Source: Deltaproteobacteria bacterium GWC2_55_46 (GTDB lineage: Bacteria; Desulfobacterota; GWC2-55-46). From it: a stretch of DNA of 64,000 nt. The notes under the pieces were generated by a model. It saw nothing but the letters and a program-made list of their open reading frames with translations. It had not been told where the DNA came from and did not search any database. The translations under genes and the position numbers were made by a program. The stretch covers positions 1,083,501 through 1,147,500 of the forward strand of contig LVEI03000001.1 in assembly GCA_001595385.3 (NCBI GenBank), in the 5' to 3' direction. Each line of letters starts with the position of its first letter. The stretch's first letter is position 1. Shown piece after piece: positions 62,236 through 64,000 of the stretch.

Positions 62236-62859
62236 TTGGATAGCGAGAAACCCAGGATACTTTCCGCTTACGATGATTACTCCGCGGCCGCAAGCCCTCT
62301 GTTCCGGGCCGGAGCTGTTATCGCCTACCCCACCGAGACCTTTTACGGCCTCTGCGTCGACCCCTTCAATACAAAAGCGATAGAGGCCCTCTATGAGTTA
62401 AAGGGCAGGCCAGCCTTGAGCCCCATCCCTCTTATAATAGGGGATGCCGGGATGCTCGACCGCATTGTCACGGATATTCCCCTTACGGCCCGTAAATTAA
62501 TCGAAAGATTCTGGCCAGGCCCGCTTACGTTAGTCTTCAAGGCAAGCCCGGCCCTTCCACCCATGCTCACATCCGCCACAGGGACGATAGGCGTGAGGCT
62601 CTCCGGCAGCCCCTACGCGCGGAGGCTCTCTTGTGCGCTCTCTTCGCCCATCACATCGACAAGCGCGAACCCGACCGGGATGCCGCCGGCGAAAAGCCCG
62701 AAAGAGGTACTTGGGTACTTTGACGGCAGGATCGGCCTCCTTATAGACGGAGGCCGGCTAACCGCCCTAAAAGGCTCGACAATCATAGACGTAACCAGAG
62801 ACAGCCTTGAGATTATAAGAGAGGGCGAGATACCATCCTCGGAAATCTTGTCATTATGA
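62236..62859 (+). CDS. L-threonylcarbamoyladenylate synthase-like (Sua5/YciO/YrdC)
   Basis: 207 residues. AVIAYPTETFYGLCVDPFNTKAIEALYELKGRP is the YrdC nucleotide and Thr-binding block. FWPGPLTLVFKA, TIGVRLSGSPYA and ITSTSANPTGMPPAKS complete the site. This enzyme makes the donor for t6A37 of tRNA. It starts with TTG three bases after purE, so it belongs to the purine operon. Length fits TsaC/YciO and lacks the Sua5 domain. Confidence 0.9.
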   Translation: MDSEKPRILSAYDDYSAAASPLFRAGAVIAYPTETFYGLCVDPFNTKAIEALYELKGRPALSPIPLIIGDAGMLDRIVTDIPLTARKLIERFWPGPLTLVFKASPALPPMLTSATGTIGVRLSGSPYARRLSCALSSPITSTSANPTGMPPAKSPKEVLGYFDGRIGLLIDGGRLTALKGSTIIDVTRDSLEIIREGEIPSSEILSL

Positions 62860-62870
62860 TAAAAAAAAGC

Positions 62871-62898
62871 TAAAGCCTTAAGCCGCCCCTGCCGATAG
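62871..62898 (+). promoter_or_regulatory. Sigma-28-like promoter before the orphan rod-type gene
   Basis: TAAAGCCT, a 12-base spacer and GCCGATAG. The -10 element has seven of eight consensus bases, and the spacer is one base longer than the ideal 11. The start would be near 62905, directly before AGGAGG (62906-62911). Confidence 0.55.
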
Positions 62899-62916
62899 GT
62901 ATAACAGGAGGTCTTT

Positions 62917-63258
62917 ATGCTCCGTCCTGTCGCCATCGCCTCAACAGGCATCTACGCTTCCTTAAAGCTACTCGACACTACCGCCCATAATGTAGCGAAC
63001 GCCAATACAGACGGCTTCAAGAGCCGGAAGGTCTCCTTCAACGAGGCCGGAGAAGGCGGGGTCTTTACTACCACCTCAAAAGACCTTGAGCCTGGAAGCC
63101 GCTACTACCTTGACGGCATGGCCTACGAGGCCTCGAACGTGGATATCGCCTCTGAGACCATCTCCCTTATGACCGCCAGGCATGTGCTCTCGCTAAACGC
63201 GGCTGTCCTTAAGACCTCAGTTGAGATGGAAGAATCCCTTCTCGATACTTTCGCTTAG
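62917..63258 (+). CDS. Orphan flagellar basal-body rod-like protein
   Basis: 113 residues with the rod/hook N-terminal motif: ASTGIYASLKLLDTTAHNVANANTDGFKSRKV, which places ANxxTxGFKxR as in FlgB, FlgC, FlgG and FlgF. The C-terminal helix (SETISLMTARHVLSLNAAVLKTSVEMEESLLDTF) resembles the FlgC/FlgG tail. No other flagellar genes are adjacent. Its size is near FlgC (about 135 residues). It may be a small accessory rod component. Strong AGGAGG precedes the ATG. Confidence 0.75.
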   Translation: MLRPVAIASTGIYASLKLLDTTAHNVANANTDGFKSRKVSFNEAGEGGVFTTTSKDLEPGSRYYLDGMAYEASNVDIASETISLMTARHVLSLNAAVLKTSVEMEESLLDTFA

Positions 63259-63284
63259 CAGAAGGCTTGAAAACTCCAATTTTA

Positions 63285-63411
63285 TTCAGGCTGATCAAAA
63301 AGTTGCATATGCGAGGACGTCGAGGAGCGAGGAATGAGGCGTACTTGGAGTGTACGCCGCAGTGACGAGCTTCTGAAGCCAACGACGCAGATGGACTTTT
63401 TCAGCAGCCTG
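63285..63411. repeat. Dispersed intergenic repeat, copy E
   Basis: A 127-base element with inverted ends (TTCAGGCTGATCAAAAA / TTTTTCAGCAGCCTG), the GCATATGCGAGG block and an inner palindrome GGCGTAC / GTACGCC at about 63338-63358. It lies between convergent genes and ends at the base before the rsmB stop codon. Confidence 0.8.
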
Positions 63412-64000
63412 CTAACCCTTCCTCATGCGGGCAGCGAAAAATCCGTCCATCCCGTGTCTGTGCGGGAACGTCCTCAGAAACCCGTCCTTGTCAACGAGCT
63501 CGCTGCAGCTTTGAGGCAGGTATTTTGAGACATCCTCAAGAGAAAAGTCGGGATGCTTTTTCAGGAACCTTGAAACTACACCTTCTGTCTCTTCAGGCTC
63601 AAATGTGCAGGTCGAGTATACAAGCCTCCCGCCTTTTTTGAGATACCCGGCCAGATTATCGAGTATCCTGGACTGGATAGCCTGTAGCCCCGCTATATCT
63701 TCTTCCTTGCGCCTGTACCTGGCGTCAGGCGCCCTCCTCAATACCCCAAGCCCTGAGCAGGGCGCGTCGCAGAGTATCGCGTCGAGCGATCCTTTTTCAA
63801 GAAAATCGAGGCTGCCCGCGGCGTCAAAAGTAAAGGTCTTTATTATCCCGGCTCCAAGCCTTGCCGCCGTCTCGGCAACCGTCCTTACCCTCGCCTCGTG
63901 CTTATCGAGGGCATATATGGCGCCCCTGTTGCCCATGAGCTGGGCCAGGTGCGTTGTCTTCCCCCCTGGAGCGCTGCAGGCATCCAGAAGAGACTCTCCA
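63412..64000 (-). CDS. rsmB: 16S rRNA m5C methyltransferase, partial (N-terminus beyond right edge)
   Basis: About 196 C-terminal residues, open to the window edge. SAM motif I is LLDACSAPGGKTTHLAQLMGNRG. The catalytic-Cys blocks are ILCDAPCSGLGVLRRAPDARYR and RLVYSTCTFEPEETEG, the two-cysteine set of RsmB/NOP2-type enzymes. The closing GFLRTFPHRHGMDGFFAARMRK is the C-terminal signature. It methylates C967 of 16S rRNA in relatives. RsmB is the best match; RsmF is less likely. Confidence 0.9.
   Translation of the reverse strand, partial: GESLLDACSAPGGKTTHLAQLMGNRGAIYALDKHEARVRTVAETAARLGAGIIKTFTFDAAGSLDFLEKGSLDAILCDAPCSGLGVLRRAPDARYRRKEEDIAGLQAIQSRILDNLAGYLKKGGRLVYSTCTFEPEETEGVVSRFLKKHPDFSLEDVSKYLPQSCSELVDKDGFLRTFPHRHGMDGFFAARMRKG

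Noticed and set aside
1-64000. tRNA, rRNA and CRISPR arrays
   Set aside because: No T-loop GGTTCGAATCC-type sequence with a matching cloverleaf outside genes, no rRNA signatures, and no regularly spaced direct repeats were found.

Overview
The window looks like chromosomal DNA of a GC-rich, Gram-negative, motile bacterium. It has an Mla lipid-transport system, an outer-membrane export porin, a chemoreceptor, and promoters that look sigma-28 dependent. The gene families (XrtA/PEP-CTERM locus, paired DUF507 genes, a split F-type ATP synthase operon, rpoH under a CIRCE element) fit an uncultured deltaproteobacterial (Desulfobacterota/Geobacter-like) or Nitrospirota-like lineage. That placement is inference; no rRNA or tRNA gene is present to fix it.

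Positions 1-31951 hold an exopolysaccharide locus of the exosortase A (XrtA)/PEP-CTERM type, almost all on the minus strand. In transcription order it has: an NtrB/NtrC-like two-component pair (29283-26915); an intergenic region with three regularly spaced inverted repeats; a receiver-like protein without its phospho-acceptor Asp; the TPR lipoprotein PrsT; a polyprenyl-phosphate sugar transferase; the export porin; the chain-length determinant; the tyrosine autokinase; the XrtA-associated ATPase; an outer-membrane barrel; and a polysaccharide deacetylase. Below about 15.5 kb comes an accessory cassette with overlapping stop/start codons: uridine kinase, a secreted glycoside-hydrolase-like protein, glycosyltransferases, flippase, acetyltransferase, pyruvyltransferase, methyltransferase, nucleotidyltransferase and an alkaline-phosphatase-superfamily enzyme. 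An O-antigen-ligase-like protein, a FemAB-like protein and a truncated glycosyltransferase end it. A CPBP/CAAX-type protease, an acyl-CoA/acyl-HSL-synthase-like acyltransferase and one PEP-CTERM substrate sit at 29.6-32 kb. The exosortase itself is not in the window.

From 32 to 50 kb the genes are mixed housekeeping: ilvA, rlmB, a PA2778/PA2779-type group, a DUF507 pair, DUF445, thiD, a radC with a broken JAMM motif, a stomatin/NfeD pair, a degenerate uracil-DNA-glycosylase-like protein, a zinc phospholipase C-like protein, a ComEA-like helix-hairpin-helix protein, coaBC, a metallo-beta-lactamase hydrolase, a mannose-1-phosphate guanylyltransferase/phosphomutase fusion and a chemoreceptor.

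From 50 to 64 kb, on the plus strand, are a partial F0 operon (atpZ-atpI-atpB-atpE), rpoH behind a consensus promoter plus CIRCE, alr-mlaE-mlaF-mlaD, an ASKHA-domain protein, purH-purD-purE-tsaC-like, and an orphan flagellar-rod-like gene. rsmB on the minus strand is cut by the right edge. A family of short dispersed repeats with inverted ends occurs at five intergenic places between 35 and 63.5 kb.
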